Positions 54,681 through 63,890 of a DNA stretch of 64,000 nt are shown here, in pieces. Positions within the stretch are counted from its first letter, which is position 1, and each line of letters begins with the position of its first letter. Origin of the DNA: Methylacidimicrobium fagopyrum (GTDB taxonomy: Bacteria; Verrucomicrobiota; Verrucomicrobiia; Limisphaerales; UBA11358). The stretch covers positions 1-64,000 of the forward strand of contig JAMFSJ010000036.1 of assembly GCA_026225255.1 (NCBI GenBank), given 5' to 3'. The notes beneath the pieces are model-generated. The model saw only the letters and a list, made by a program, of their open reading frames with translations, searched no databases and was not told the origin of the DNA. The position numbers were made by a program, and so were the translations under genes.

Positions 54681-55277
54681 TTAATTTGCGTAATGAACCG
54701 CGCAGCCGTAAGGTTTAGATCGCGTTATCGTTACCGCCTTGCCGGCAAGCAGTTCATCTAGTGCGGCACGGACATAATTTTTTGCTGTGCGCGGATCGCC
54801 GAAGGGTTGCGGGCGATTATCAATAGCGCCGTCGTAAGCGAGGGCGCCGTCCTTACCGATCACGAACAAGTGCGGCGTCGTTTTCATGTCATAAAGATGG
54901 CCGATAGCGCCGGTGTTGTCATCGAGCCACGCGGTCGCATTCATTTTTTGGGCGGCGAATTCCGCGCGCGCCTGTTCGGGTGCGCGATAGCTGAAATTTT
55001 TTGTGCTCACTGAATCTACTAGAAGCCACACGACGCCTTTATCGGTAAACTCCTTTTGTAATTCCTGCGCGGCACCGGTTTTATAGTGATTATGGTCGAA
55101 GGGACAATCGGAATTATAAGATTCGAGCACGACTAGTTTGCCTTTGTAATCGCTCAAATGAACGGTCTTGCCGTTAATGTCCGTGCCGGTGAAATCCGGC
55201 GCGGGCTTACCAATTTCGACGGCAAAGGCGGACATCTCCAAAGTCAACGCGGCGAGTAAGATAAAAGTTTTTTTCAT
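54681..55277 (-). CDS. Secreted thioredoxin-like / peroxiredoxin-like protein
   Basis: The 198-residue protein has a signal peptide (MKKTFILLAALTLEMSAFA) and a redoxin domain: IGKPAPDFTGTDINGKTVHL, LVVLESYNSDCPFDHNHYKT (one active-site Cys rather than CxxC), FVIGKDGALAYDGAIDNR and a conserved C-terminal KPYGCAVHY whose Cys may pair with the first. This is the AhpC/TSA-like group with a GCxVxY end. It probably reduces peroxides or disulfides in the periplasm. The DsbD-like gene lies 72 bases upstream on the same strand and is a plausible electron source. Confidence 0.85.
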   Translation of the reverse strand: MKKTFILLAALTLEMSAFAVEIGKPAPDFTGTDINGKTVHLSDYKGKLVVLESYNSDCPFDHNHYKTGAAQELQKEFTDKGVVWLLVDSVSTKNFSYRAPEQARAEFAAQKMNATAWLDDNTGAIGHLYDMKTTPHLFVIGKDGALAYDGAIDNRPQPFGDPRTAKNYVRAALDELLAGKAVTITRSKPYGCAVHYAN

Positions 55278-55349
55278 AAATTTAATCGTAGGTCAAAATA
55301 TCAGACAGAACTCGCGGTCGGTTAGTTCAGAGATTTATTTGGGTGCGGT

Positions 55350-57500
55350 TCAGGACTGGTCGGCTTTTTCCAACGCATTGAGCACAATTCCCGGCGTCAA
55401 TACTTCTGGCAAAACGATGGGCGGCGCGGCGGGATCTTTCGGATAAACCAAAACGAGCGGGACACCCGCGCGTTGGAAACGTTGCAATTCTTTCGCGATG
55501 CTTTCGGGGAAATGGGTATTGTCGCCAATGAGCGCAACGACGTTCAGGTCTTTAATTTTTTTGCGGACGGACGGAATTTCGATGCTGGTTTTTTTATTCA
55601 CCTGACACGTCAGGCACCAGTCGGCCGTGAAATCCACCAGCACCGGGTGACCGGCAGCGCGGGCGGACGCGATGGCGGCGGGCGACCACGGTTGCCAATC
55701 AATACCGTCGGCGGATTCTTTCAACGAACCATTGGTTTGCGTTTCAATATAAGGCGCGCGCCAATTTAATTCTTTTTCCAAAATCAAAACGTAGCCGCCC
55801 ACGAGCAGGAGCAAGACGACGATGGCTGACACGGCTTTTTGACTGCGACCGCGCTGGACGAATTCGCCAAAAATCCACGCCGCGAGGGCCACGACGACAA
55901 GAAAACCGCCGAGCCAGGCGACGTTTTTGCCATAGCTGCTGGACGCGATGTAGAACAACCACATCACGGTCGCGAGCATCGGAAAGCCCATAGCGATCTT
56001 GAATTTTTCCATCCACGCGCCGGGTTTTGGCAGGAATTTTAGCCACGCGGGATTCCAACTTAATAAAATATACGGCGCCGCGAGGCCAAGGCCGACAGCG
56101 AGAAAAATTAAAACAATGATGCCGTTGCTTTGCGCGAACGCGAAGCCAAGCGCGGGCGCGAGAAACGGCGCGGTGCAGGGCGTGGCCAACGTGGTGGCGA
56201 GCACGCCGTTGAAAAATGCGCCCGCCGCGCCGTGCTTGGAAGCGAGGCCGCTGGCGGTGTCCAACGCGCGTCCACCGAGCACGACTTCAAACACGCCAAA
56301 CAGATTCAACGCGACCAGCGTGACTAGCGTGGTCAGGCACACGATGAAAATGGGACTGCCGAATTGCATGCCCCAACCCGGGATTAACCCGCTTGATTTG
56401 ACGCCGATAACGATACCGGCGAGCGCCATGAAGGAAATAAGCACGCCGAGCGCGTAAATCAATCCAAGCGTGCGAACGTGGCGCGGTTCGCTTTTCGCTT
56501 CATTGACGAAGCCGAGAATTTTCAACGCAATGACCGGCAACACGCACGGCATGATGTTGAGGATCAGCCCGCCAATAAAGGCATACAGCAGCATTTGCCA
56601 GAGCGATTTTGGAGCGGGCAGGGCTGGGGCGGCGGATGAAACATTATTCACGGCGGGCGTCGACGTCGCTGGCAGAGCTTGGTTCGCAACGGGTAAATCT
56701 AATTGAAAACTTTCCACGGCTGCATTGGCATTGCTGACGACCAAAACGCCGGAAATTTTCTTCGGCCAATCGCCCGAGAATTTTTTAACAAGCTTATGCA
56801 GGATGATCGAATGGCTGACGTCATCGAAATTGAATTTCGTTTCCGGTTGAATTTCAAAATCGTCGCTGGCATTGGGAAATAAATCTATGGCTTCGGGCTT
56901 GGGCGATTTTAATTGAATGATTACCGCGCGCGAATTGATGTTGGTCGCGTCTTGCCACCAAGCGTTGGCGGACAGATCAGCCGCTGATTTCGGCACTTTG
57001 CTTTGCCACGCGTCAATCGCCGTTACGTCGGTTGAAGCCTTGGTTTCGCTGCCGATTTTTAATTTTGCGTCCACCGTGGCGCTGCCAGGAACGCATTGAT
57101 CCTGACATTCGAGCCACGCAACGTTGGCTTTCAAATCCAGCGCGCCGGGCGCGAGATTCGTGGCGAGCGTGAGCGGCACGAGGAGCATGACTTCGTCTTC
57201 ATAGCCGTAGGTGGTAACTTCGGCGGGCGGCAGTTTTTTTGGCGTCGGCCATTGGATTTCGCCCGCAGTAATGCCGGGCGGCAAATCCCATTTGATGGTG
57301 GTGGGAATGCCGGAATCACCGGCATTTTTCCAATACGTATGCCAGCCGGGATCCATCTTCAAATCCACGCCCGCCAAGATCGTGTCGCCGGGGCGCGCAG
57401 AACCGGCGGATAACAGCAATTGCACCGCCGTATGCGCGGCTTGCGCGGTGAAGGCGGTCAGCAAAAAACTGGCAATGAGAAGAATTAAGATGCGTCGCAC
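55350..57500 (-). CDS. dsbD: DsbD/ScsB-like thiol:disulfide interchange protein
   Basis: DsbD carries electrons from cytosolic thioredoxin across the inner membrane to periplasmic proteins. The 716-residue protein has a signal peptide, a periplasmic alpha-like domain (about 22-290) with a Cys pair in WLECQDQCVPG, eight or so membrane segments with the redox cysteines in ILNIMPCVLPVIALK and TLATPCTAPFLAPALGF, and a C-terminal thioredoxin domain (about 605-716) with the active site FTADWCLTCQVNK. All three redox centres are intact. The alpha domain belongs to the larger ScsB-like type rather than to the short Escherichia coli form. A redoxin gene follows on the same strand. Confidence 0.93.
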   Translation of the reverse strand: MRRILILLIASFLLTAFTAQAAHTAVQLLLSAGSARPGDTILAGVDLKMDPGWHTYWKNAGDSGIPTTIKWDLPPGITAGEIQWPTPKKLPPAEVTTYGYEDEVMLLVPLTLATNLAPGALDLKANVAWLECQDQCVPGSATVDAKLKIGSETKASTDVTAIDAWQSKVPKSAADLSANAWWQDATNINSRAVIIQLKSPKPEAIDLFPNASDDFEIQPETKFNFDDVSHSIILHKLVKKFSGDWPKKISGVLVVSNANAAVESFQLDLPVANQALPATSTPAVNNVSSAAPALPAPKSLWQMLLYAFIGGLILNIMPCVLPVIALKILGFVNEAKSEPRHVRTLGLIYALGVLISFMALAGIVIGVKSSGLIPGWGMQFGSPIFIVCLTTLVTLVALNLFGVFEVVLGGRALDTASGLASKHGAAGAFFNGVLATTLATPCTAPFLAPALGFAFAQSNGIIVLIFLAVGLGLAAPYILLSWNPAWLKFLPKPGAWMEKFKIAMGFPMLATVMWLFYIASSSYGKNVAWLGGFLVVVALAAWIFGEFVQRGRSQKAVSAIVVLLLLVGGYVLILEKELNWRAPYIETQTNGSLKESADGIDWQPWSPAAIASARAAGHPVLVDFTADWCLTCQVNKKTSIEIPSVRKKIKDLNVVALIGDNTHFPESIAKELQRFQRAGVPLVLVYPKDPAAPPIVLPEVLTPGIVLNALEKADQS

Positions 57501-58036
57501 TTGAATTAGATGCCACAGATGGCGACTTATTTGAAATTATTTTTTCATTGGCGATGCGCATGGACGCGTATGGGAAAGCTTTTACATGTATTTCACAGAT
57601 TTTCACGGATTGAAGATGGGAAATTAAACGCAAAGACGCGGAGAACGTGGAGTGGGGAAAAAGAATTAAGTTCGCATTGAAACGGCTAAAGCCCGCGCTC
57701 CGCCGACCGTTTACTCGACTCAGAACGGCTACAGTTTGGCTGAAACCACTCTAAAAATCACCGTCAGGCAACCGACGTTCCCGGCTGTATTTATGCCGAT
57801 TTAGAATGCTTTTTTGCGTAGTTTTTTCCGTGATCATTGAGGCCACGCCGACGATGCGTAGAAACAGGCTATCCTTATGCGGTGAATGAAGATTTGTAAA
57901 TTATTTGTAATTTTTTATTGCAATCTGGCGACACTAGGCATAAAAACATGTTAGTGTCATTGACATGGTATGATGCCTCGTCATGAAGAGTTCTGGCAAA
58001 TCACTGTCAGGGCTTGGGTGGAATAGAAGGAGAAAT
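57501..58036. other. Intergenic region upstream of the large secreted protein gene
   Basis: About 536 bases without a supported gene. The left part holds repeat-like wording (TTTCACAGATTTTCACGGATT, then AACGCAAAGACGCGGAGAA, then GGCTAAAGCCCGCGCTCC). The right part is AT-rich and ends in a good ribosome site GAAGGAG eight bases before the ATG at 58037. A TTGACA lies at 57960 without a convincing -10. Confidence 0.5.
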
Positions 58037-61000
58037 ATGAAAAGCATTCAAAAGTTAAGCCGTATTGCATTGTCGTGTGCAACCCTAACCGCAGCCATAT
58101 TGTGTCCATCGCTTTCCCAGGCGACACCTTATGCGTCTTGCTTCACCAACAATGCCGGCACAATTGGATTTTACCTCAACGAAAGTGGCGGGAATGTCAC
58201 AATCACTTATGAGGACGGCTCCACCAACGCCAACTTTAATGGTGTTACCACGGGCCTCGCGGTGGCCAAAGGTGCGCAATCATTTAGTTTGAGCGGCCAT
58301 TCCAGCTACACCATCGCGGTGGCGAAGACCGGCACCGGCAAAGCAAGCATCATATCCACTCAAGCGGCGGCTACCCCGCGCGGGATTGATGTCAACAAGC
58401 GTCCTGGTTCTCCTTATTTCGGTTTTGTTTATGCCGTGAATGCTTCAGCGACGAGCTCAAACTTGGCGATCCGGTTGCTAAATAGCGATTTTAGCGGTGT
58501 CCTCACCAATGGCGGGGGCGTGGCGTGGCCCAACAGTGCTAGTGCCCCGTATCGCATCGCGGTGAATGAGGATGACTATTTGACCGTTGGTGATTTTTCC
58601 TCGGCTCATTCAGGGGTTTGGCGGGTGGATCCAACGCTGACCAGCAACCAATTATTGCTCGGGCCGATTGGTCAGACGGCGGGCTACGCAGCGCAGTCGC
58701 AAGGCGATCAATTTTCCCGTCCGTTGTTGATTGGCAACTTACAATCCGGTGGCAGTGCAGTTTTGCTGACGGTGGATGCAGGTTCGATTCCAAATGTCAA
58801 CGCGAGTCAGTTAAATTCAATTTTAGTTTATAGCAACATCACGCTGGCCAATATGCCGCGGATCACCACGCCAGATTTACTCGGGCCGGAAGTTTGTCTG
58901 AATCTAAGCCTGCAAAATAATTATCCCGGGATCAGTTACAATCCGATTACGGGATATATTTATGCCAGCAATCGGCGGGATGGTCCTTCCGGCGGATCGG
59001 CTTGCTTATATATTTTCGCTTACTCAAATCTGGTAGTTAATACTTCCGCCGGTGGTGGCAGTGTTAACTTAGGCACAGCGGGTGTTTGGAACTCTTTGTA
59101 TAATGGCGGAGTAAATGACTATTTTGCCACGGCAACTCCCGGATCAACGGTCACGACCGGCTTGGCAGATTCGGCGGTTTCAGCCGATGGAAAGTATATT
59201 GCCGGTGTCGGTTACGGCGATAATCACATCATTGTTTGTGCATTAACCAATGGTATTCCTGATGTTTCCACGCTTTATACCATATCCAACACAGTATCAC
59301 TAACTTCGGCGGGGCGTGGTATTTGCTGGGATGCAGCGGACAACGTTTACGTGAGCAGCTCTGGTGGCGCAACGTTTCAGGAATGGACTTTGGGCTTCAC
59401 CGCCACATCAATCACGACCGGGAATGCAGCAGGCCCGACCGGCTTCGCATTGACCTTACCGTCAACGGTAGTCAGTGTTTATGCCACCAACTCAATTGGG
59501 TCGGCAACGGTGTCGCAGGCTAATACCTACGGTAATCCGACCAATGCAACCTTCGTCATTCAACGTGTGGGAAATACCAGTGCGCCCTTGACGGTGCCAT
59601 TCACGCTTGCAGGCACAGCGGCAAACGGAACCTATACGATTGAAGCGAGCAATAGTGTTATCTTGGCAGCCGGACAAAGCTCCACCAATATTACTGTTAC
59701 CGCCGTTACGGATGGCATTGCCAGAACGACCACAACGATTTCGCTGACCGTGACGACTTCCGGTAACTACACACTGGCTCCGGCTACTGCGACGTTAGCG
59801 TTGATCAACGCCGCGCCCGATCAATTGGTCGCATCGGTGGGCATTCGCACCATGTATAATTCGTTCTCCAATGATTTTGCTGCAATTGCGTTCACGCGTT
59901 TAGGTGATACTAATGCGCCGACCTTCACCGCCAGCAGCTTTACCTTGAGCGGCACAGCGGTCAGCGGAGTAGATTACACCGCGCCTACTTCGATTACTTT
60001 TAACCCGGGCGATAGCGTGCAAACAAACTATGTCTATCCGTTGCAAAACGGTCAATTGCCCGTGGCCAGCAGCACCACGCCTTATGTGGGTAACAAGACG
60101 ATTGTTGTCAGTGCCGGCAGCGGCTCTGGCTATACCGCTTCTACCAACACGGCGGTTTTGACCATCATTGATAGTGCTACTCCGGCCGCGACGGCATTAT
60201 TTGCAGATCCGCTGACCGACCCGAACGATGCGGCGAATTGGGCAGTCACTTCTGCCAATAACAACATGCAGACTAATAATATTGATAATACCGTCAACTT
60301 TGGTTATGACCTGCAAAATGGTAATCCAGGTTTTTATGGGGCTATTCCCTTGCCGCCAAATGGAGCCACGACGGCCTTGCGCTTATCCGTTAATAAAAAT
60401 AATAACCCAGGCGCGGCGGCAGGTATTAATCTATATCCAACAAATGTCAGCTTCAGCGGCAACTACGCCGTCCGTTTCGACCTGAACATCATCCAAGGTT
60501 TGTCCGGCTCCAGCACCACCGAAGGGCCATTGATGGGCATCAACCACAATGGCGCTCGAACCAACTGGTTTACCGCCAGCGGCGTTGTTAGCGGTTGGGG
60601 CACACCCGCCAGCACAACGTGGACCAGCGATGGCGTTTGGTATTGGATCAATGCTGACAATGATTACAGCGGCGGTGCTTACATTGAGTTCACTGGCGTG
60701 GGTGGAACAAATAATAATACCGGCTGGCAACAACCTGCCACGGCGACGCCGGTTCCATTCGCTAGCAACTTTAAGACCAATGTGTTCTCTGGTGGCGCAG
60801 CTTGGAGCCCCGGCTTGATCAGCAACGGTTCCCCTTTGAATGACTTGCCGGCCAATAACTGGGCCAATATAGAAATTCGTCAGTTCAATAACGTAGTCAC
60901 CCTGTCTGCCGATAAAGTCGCCATCTTTACCTACACTAATAAGACCGTGTTTACTAACGGCACTTTGATGCTGGGCTACAACGACCCGTTTAGTTCAGTA

Positions 61001-61294
61001 GGCGCACAAGACAGCGCGGCCTATTTCTCCAACCTGCGCGTAGTGGCTTTGGGCGCGCCGGCGATCAGTCAAATCGCGTTAAATAAAGTAAATAGCACGG
61101 TGGCAATCAACTTTACGGCTACGGACGGCAACCTTTCCGCCGCCTCGTTCTCGGTCTCCAGTTCTTCGACCGTGAACGGAACTTATGCGAATGTGCCAAC
61201 CGCCACGGTCACCTCGCTGGGTGGCGGTGCCTTCCAAGCGGTCGTTCCGCAAAATGGAGCGATTCGGTTCTATCGTATCCTTGAAACTAATTAA
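58037..61294 (+). CDS. Large secreted protein with Calx-beta-like domains
   Basis: From the ATG at 58037, which has a strong GAAGGAG site, the protein has 1085 residues and a signal peptide (about 1-32, ending PSLSQA). The first 480 or so residues are beta-rich and resemble a propeller (VYAVNASATSSNLAIRLLNS, GLADSAVSADGKYIAGVGYG). Two Calx-beta-like domains follow: ATFVIQRVGNTSAPLTVPFT and AAIAFTRLGDTNAPTFTASS with SGTAVSGVDYTAPTSITFNP. A jelly-roll-like region rich in Asn and Trp comes next, and a short beta-rich end (RFYRILETN). Thr and Asn dominate, as in secreted surface proteins. No PEP-CTERM anchor is visible. The ORF track adds 18 residues upstream. Its task is unknown. Confidence 0.78.
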   Translation: MKSIQKLSRIALSCATLTAAILCPSLSQATPYASCFTNNAGTIGFYLNESGGNVTITYEDGSTNANFNGVTTGLAVAKGAQSFSLSGHSSYTIAVAKTGTGKASIISTQAAATPRGIDVNKRPGSPYFGFVYAVNASATSSNLAIRLLNSDFSGVLTNGGGVAWPNSASAPYRIAVNEDDYLTVGDFSSAHSGVWRVDPTLTSNQLLLGPIGQTAGYAAQSQGDQFSRPLLIGNLQSGGSAVLLTVDAGSIPNVNASQLNSILVYSNITLANMPRITTPDLLGPEVCLNLSLQNNYPGISYNPITGYIYASNRRDGPSGGSACLYIFAYSNLVVNTSAGGGSVNLGTAGVWNSLYNGGVNDYFATATPGSTVTTGLADSAVSADGKYIAGVGYGDNHIIVCALTNGIPDVSTLYTISNTVSLTSAGRGICWDAADNVYVSSSGGATFQEWTLGFTATSITTGNAAGPTGFALTLPSTVVSVYATNSIGSATVSQANTYGNPTNATFVIQRVGNTSAPLTVPFTLAGTAANGTYTIEASNSVILAAGQSSTNITVTAVTDGIARTTTTISLTVTTSGNYTLAPATATLALINAAPDQLVASVGIRTMYNSFSNDFAAIAFTRLGDTNAPTFTASSFTLSGTAVSGVDYTAPTSITFNPGDSVQTNYVYPLQNGQLPVASSTTPYVGNKTIVVSAGSGSGYTASTNTAVLTIIDSATPAATALFADPLTDPNDAANWAVTSANNNMQTNNIDNTVNFGYDLQNGNPGFYGAIPLPPNGATTALRLSVNKNNNPGAAAGINLYPTNVSFSGNYAVRFDLNIIQGLSGSSTTEGPLMGINHNGARTNWFTASGVVSGWGTPASTTWTSDGVWYWINADNDYSGGAYIEFTGVGGTNNNTGWQQPATATPVPFASNFKTNVFSGGAAWSPGLISNGSPLNDLPANNWANIEIRQFNNVVTLSADKVAIFTYTNKTVFTNGTLMLGYNDPFSSVGAQDSAAYFSNLRVVALGAPAISQIALNKVNSTVAINFTATDGNLSAASFSVSSSSTVNGTYANVPTATVTSLGGGAFQAVVPQNGAIRFYRILETN

Positions 61295-61364
61295 ATAAAT
61301 GGTAGTCTAAAAAACACTGGGATGCGAGGTCACGGTAGATTGCGTATCCCAGTAGTTGATTTGT

Positions 61365-62189
61365 ATGAAAATTTGTAAGAAAAGCTGGCTGGGTAATCAA
61401 CGTGGATTCACCTTGATTGAATTATTAGTTGTTATTGCCATCATTGCGATTTTGGCGGCCATGTTGTTACCTGCCCTTGCCTCCGCCAAGATTAGAGCTC
61501 AAGTCACGCAAAGCCTAAGCAATACCAAACAAATGCAACTGGGCTGGCAGATGTATGCTGGTGACAATAATGATGCGGTGCTGCCAAATGCGTCATCATC
61601 TACATTAGTTGGCACTATTAATACTTGGTGCGGGACGTCGGGAGAAAATTGGACTACGGCAGATGCAAATACCAATCCGGTTACATATGTTAATTCAATC
61701 CTCGGCGGTTATATGGGCAACCAGATTAAAGTCTATCGGTGTCCTGGGGACAATATTCCCTCCGATAACGGAACACGCATCCGCACTTATTCGATGAACG
61801 GCCAGTCGGGCACCCGACAAGGCACAAACAGCGTTTACAATCCTGGTTATCAGACGTTTATGAAGATGAACGAATTTAACAAAATAGGACCGGTCAACGC
61901 CTTTATTTTTTGCGATGAAAGCATGTATACTCTGAATGATGGATGGCTTCAGATCAGTATGGGCGCCGCCAACTGGCCGGATGTGCCCGCCGCTTATAGT
62001 GGCGGGAGAAATGAATTTTCATTTGCCGATGGCCATTCGGAAGTGCACAAGTGGTTAACCCAAGCTTTAAAAATTGTGCCTTATAAATATGGTGTTGGTT
62101 ACCCGCAGTCCGCTGTTTCAGCCCTGCCCGGCGGAAAACAAAATGTAGACTGGGTCTGGTTCACCAGCCACGCTTCTGTTCTACAATAA
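61365..62189 (+). CDS. Type IV prepilin-like protein with H-X9-DG-type end
   Basis: The ATG at 61365 gives 274 residues; the ORF track used a TTG nine bases upstream. The N-terminus has the canonical prepilin signal [20 protein letters not shown], cleaved after Gly and with Glu at +5. The mature part includes [40 protein letters not shown] and [14 protein letters not shown], the His...DG-type end of the DUF1559-like group. It lies 70 bases after the large Calx-beta-like gene and may share its promoter, so the two could act together on the surface. A strong terminator follows. The other such protein in the window (13923) has a weaker signal. Confidence 0.9.
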   Translation: MKICKKSWLGNQRGFTLIELLVVIAIIAILAAMLLPALASAKIRAQVTQSLSNTKQMQLGWQMYAGDNNDAVLPNASSSTLVGTINTWCGTSGENWTTADANTNPVTYVNSILGGYMGNQIKVYRCPGDNIPSDNGTRIRTYSMNGQSGTRQGTNSVYNPGYQTFMKMNEFNKIGPVNAFIFCDESMYTLNDGWLQISMGAANWPDVPAAYSGGRNEFSFADGHSEVHKWLTQALKIVPYKYGVGYPQSAVSALPGGKQNVDWVWFTSHASVLQ

Positions 62190-62208
62190 ATATTTCTCCT
62201 ATCACCCA

Positions 62209-62237
62209 CGCGGACTCACCCTGAGTCCGCGTTTTTT
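62209..62237 (+). terminator. Intrinsic terminator of the prepilin-like gene
   Basis: CGCGGACTCA, loop CCC, TGAGTCCGCG and TTTTTT form a perfect 10-bp stem with a U-tract 20 bases after the stop. Confidence 0.95.
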
Positions 62238-62241
62238 GTTT

Positions 62242-62280
62242 AAAAAAAAACAAGAGATCAAAGGCTTTACCTTTGATCTC
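62242..62280 (-). terminator. Intrinsic terminator of the dipeptide epimerase gene
   Basis: On the minus strand an 11-bp stem GAGATCAAAGG/CCTTTGATCTC is followed by TTGTTTTTTTTT. It lies 40 bases after the epimerase stop and faces the plus-strand terminator. Confidence 0.93.
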
Positions 62281-62319
62281 CGTTGTTAAAAATTGATCTT
62301 CTTGTCTCGCGATTCTTTA

Positions 62320-63369
62320 TCACCGAGGAGCGACCATTAAGCCATGCTTTTCTGTCGTGTCGGCAAAAGATAAAATTCCTTTTTCCATGGTGACGCCGAG
62401 ATACGGATCGTTATTGATCAAAATGCTGCCGTCGATATCAAGATAATCGGTCAATTCCGCCAGATGCGCGGCGGCGCTGATTTGCACGCTGGTCTCGATC
62501 ATACAACCGAGCATCGTTTTCAATCCTAGCTTGCGCGCGGCACTCAACGTCTCGAACGCCATACTCACGCCGCCCGTTTTGACGAGCTTCACATTCACGC
62601 CGTGAAAACCTTCGGCACAACGCGCCACGTCTTTGACCGTGTGACACGCTTCATCGGCGAACAACGGCAACGGCGAACGCGTTTTGAGCCAGACCAAATC
62701 TTCCAGTTTCGCGTCGCGCGGCATCGGCTGTTCGCAATACTGAATTTTTTTATCCGTCGCAACCAACCATTCGAGCATTTGCAAGGCGTGTTCCTTCGTT
62801 TTCCAACCTTCGTTGGCGTCCACGCGCACGGCTTTGTCCGGCGCGGCGGCACGGAGTGCGGCGAAATTTTCTTTGTCCTGCGGCGCGCCTACTTTTAATT
62901 TCAAAACCGGATACGGCGCGGCTTCCAAAACTTTTTTGTAAATGACATCCGGCGAATCAATGCCGATGCTGAACGAGCTGATGTGATAATTTTCGCGAAA
63001 GCCGAGGCCAAGAAAATCGTAAAGCGGTTTGCCTGCGCGTTTCGCCGCGCCGTCGAGTAACGCGAGGTTGAGCGCGCATTTTGCCGCCATCGGAATGCCC
63101 GGCAGCGAATCCAAAAAAGTCATGCTGCCCGGAACATCATCAAAAGAAAGCGGGCAATAATCCAGGCTTTGCAAAAAAGCCAAAGTGCCGGCGGCGGATT
63201 CCGCATAGAGACTAGACGGCGCGGCTTCGCCGATAGCGTGGGTTGAGGAATCGGACAATTCGACGATGACGGTTTTGTGTGTGCCGGAGCCGCCGGTGCT
63301 TTGTGAGCTGGCAATTTTCCACGGGTTAACAAAGTGTAATTCGACGATGCAGGCGCTTAATTTCTCCAT
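62320..63369 (-). CDS. Dipeptide epimerase (L-Ala-D/L-Glu epimerase, enolase superfamily)
   Basis: The 349-residue protein (ATG at 63369) belongs to the muconate-lactonizing subgroup of the enolase superfamily. It shows the KxK base in PVLKLKVGAP, metal ligands in RVDANEGW, YCEQPMPRDA and PLFADEAC, and the second Lys in GVNVKLVKTGG, with an end reading DIDGSILINNDPYLG. This pattern fits L-Ala-D/L-Glu epimerase, which turns the murein dipeptide L-Ala-D-Glu into L-Ala-L-Glu for reuse. The ORF track adds five residues. A different dipeptide specificity cannot be excluded. LD-carboxypeptidase and PBP4-type enzymes elsewhere in the window fit the same recycling route. Confidence 0.88.
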   Translation of the reverse strand: MEKLSACIVELHFVNPWKIASSQSTGGSGTHKTVIVELSDSSTHAIGEAAPSSLYAESAAGTLAFLQSLDYCPLSFDDVPGSMTFLDSLPGIPMAAKCALNLALLDGAAKRAGKPLYDFLGLGFRENYHISSFSIGIDSPDVIYKKVLEAAPYPVLKLKVGAPQDKENFAALRAAAPDKAVRVDANEGWKTKEHALQMLEWLVATDKKIQYCEQPMPRDAKLEDLVWLKTRSPLPLFADEACHTVKDVARCAEGFHGVNVKLVKTGGVSMAFETLSAARKLGLKTMLGCMIETSVQISAAAHLAELTDYLDIDGSILINNDPYLGVTMEKGILSFADTTEKHGLMVAPR

Positions 63370-63420
63370 GCAAAATGAAACCAAAAAACACCTCGTTTGG
63401 CAATGCGATTACGCGGATTT

Positions 63421-63565
63421 TTAACCACGGATGGGCCCAGAAAAAACCAAGCCAGCAGGCAGAATAATGAATGATGAAATGACCGAGGCGCGGGGATCAA
63501 AACGTTTTATCTTGCTGCTTTCTTCCTCCTGCATTTCCGATTAATCCGTGACCATCCGTGGTTAA
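63421..63565. repeat. Inverted-repeat element upstream of the UVR-like gene, family D
   Basis: TTAACCACGGATGG at 63421 and CCATCCGTGGTTAA at 63552 are a perfect 14-bp inverted repeat 145 bases end to end. The right side continues CGATTAATCCGTG, wording typical of dispersed intergenic repeats in this group. There is no coding capacity within it. Confidence 0.8.
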
Positions 63566-63611
63566 ATTCTTTTTCGTGTCCTTCGCGTCTTCCGTAGTTC
63601 AAAATCAAACT

Positions 63612-63890
63612 ATGAAATCTGCTTTCGAATTAGCAATGGAACGTTTGAACAAAACGGCGCCGACGGTCAAACTGACGTCCGCGAAGAAAAAAGAGTTGGC
63701 CGAATTAGATTCTCAATACGCCGCCAAAATTGCCGCCCGTGAAATCGCGCTCAAAGCGGAAGTTGCCAAATTCACGTTGGCTGAAGATTTCGAGCAAGCC
63801 GAAGCCGCCCGCCAACAGCTCGTTCACGAACGCAAAAAACTTCAGTCCGATCTGGAAGATAAAAAGGAAAGCGTCCGCGACGCCAAATGA
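63612..63890 (+). CDS. Small helical protein with UVR-like motif
   Basis: Starting at the ATG at 63612, the 92-residue protein is almost entirely helical and charged (MKSAFELAMERLNKTAPTVK, then KKKELAELDSQYAAKIAARE). Near the C-terminus FTLAEDFEQAEAARQQLVHE resembles the UVR helix-loop-helix motif shared by UvrB, UvrC and McsA, in which Glu and Ala positions are conserved. The function is unknown; protein-protein contact is likely. The ORF track adds 18 hydrophobic residues upstream that come from an intergenic repeat and are unlikely to be translated. Confidence 0.7.
   Translation: MKSAFELAMERLNKTAPTVKLTSAKKKELAELDSQYAAKIAAREIALKAEVAKFTLAEDFEQAEAARQQLVHERKKLQSDLEDKKESVRDAK

Noticed and set aside
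54297-54761. Short ORFs between mnmG and the redoxin gene
   Set aside because: No homology, no ribosome site, and partial overlap with the real redoxin gene.
62209-62280. Facing hairpins considered as one complex regulatory RNA
   Set aside because: They are better explained as two opposed intrinsic terminators for convergent genes, each with its own T-run.
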